56,526 nucleotides of DNA from contig NZ_LZFW01000015.1 of assembly GCF_001676025.1 (NCBI RefSeq), forward strand, positions 1 through 56,526, in the 5' to 3' direction. This DNA is from Vibrio sp. UCD-FRSSP16_30 (lineage in GTDB: Bacteria > Pseudomonadota > Gammaproteobacteria > Enterobacterales > Vibrionaceae). This document shows, in pieces, positions 56,513-56,526 of this stretch (its first letter is position 1; every line of letters starts with the position of its first letter). Under the pieces are notes generated by a model. That model made no database searches and had not been told where the DNA came from. It was given only the letters and a program-made list of their open reading frames with translations. The translations under genes were made by a program, and so were the position numbers.

Positions 56513-56526
56513 TCTTTTAAATCAAT

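Overview
The window is a Vibrionaceae-type chromosome segment (about 1-26.8 kb) joined to a mobile genomic island (about 26.8 kb to the right edge). The lineage call is inference from gene content and order: yccA-tusE-acyP-rlmI, an aapJQMP cluster, a tandem glycine riboswitch before an AGCS symporter, and a large retention-module adhesin beside a TolC-family protein.

Core part, left to right: the 3' end of an IS4-family transposase; trxC; a short siroheme synthase; aapJQMP; yccA, tusE, acyP and rlmI; a 162-bp palindromic intergenic repeat; a 1326-aa type I-secreted adhesin divergent from a TolC-like protein and an OmpA-like lipoprotein; a DUF2750 protein, a HAD phosphatase, GNAT and LysE-family genes; a two-gene operon of a 52-aa membrane protein (absent from the supplied ORF list) and a coiled-coil protein; a tandem glycine riboswitch with its symporter; a BtuFCD-like ABC transporter divergent from a PduO-type adenosyltransferase-like protein; a second LysE-family exporter; and an M32 carboxypeptidase. 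The carboxypeptidase gene contains a divergent repeat of its own coding sequence at 26769/26844, which looks like a hybrid junction where the island begins. An IS256-family transposase remnant lies just downstream.

The island is a Dpd (7-deazaguanine-in-DNA) modification and restriction system. PreQ0 synthesis is encoded by folE, queC, queE and queD. Insertion into DNA is by DpdA (TGT-like) with DpdB (DGQQR, DndB-like), and a DUF6884/YaaA-like protein is the candidate DpdC. A nine-gene, tightly overlapping operon encodes the restriction arm: SNF2-like DpdE, RecQ-like DpdF, DpdG, ATPase DpdH, DpdI, giant helicase DpdJ, PLD-like DpdK and two further proteins I cannot name, one with a CxxC/CxxC zinc-ribbon-like N-terminus. 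The most unusual feature is two complete, divergent dpdA-dpdB pairs, back to back on opposite strands. One is fused to queE-queC-folE and the other follows the DpdC candidate.

The right edge holds a ColE1 (MbeA)-type relaxase that has lost its N-terminal catalytic segment, with a nested mbeB/mbeD-like gene in another frame. The relaxase is cut by a block of IS21-like 23-bp terminal repeats. This points to past plasmid mobilisation. No integrase is visible, and the right island end is outside the window.
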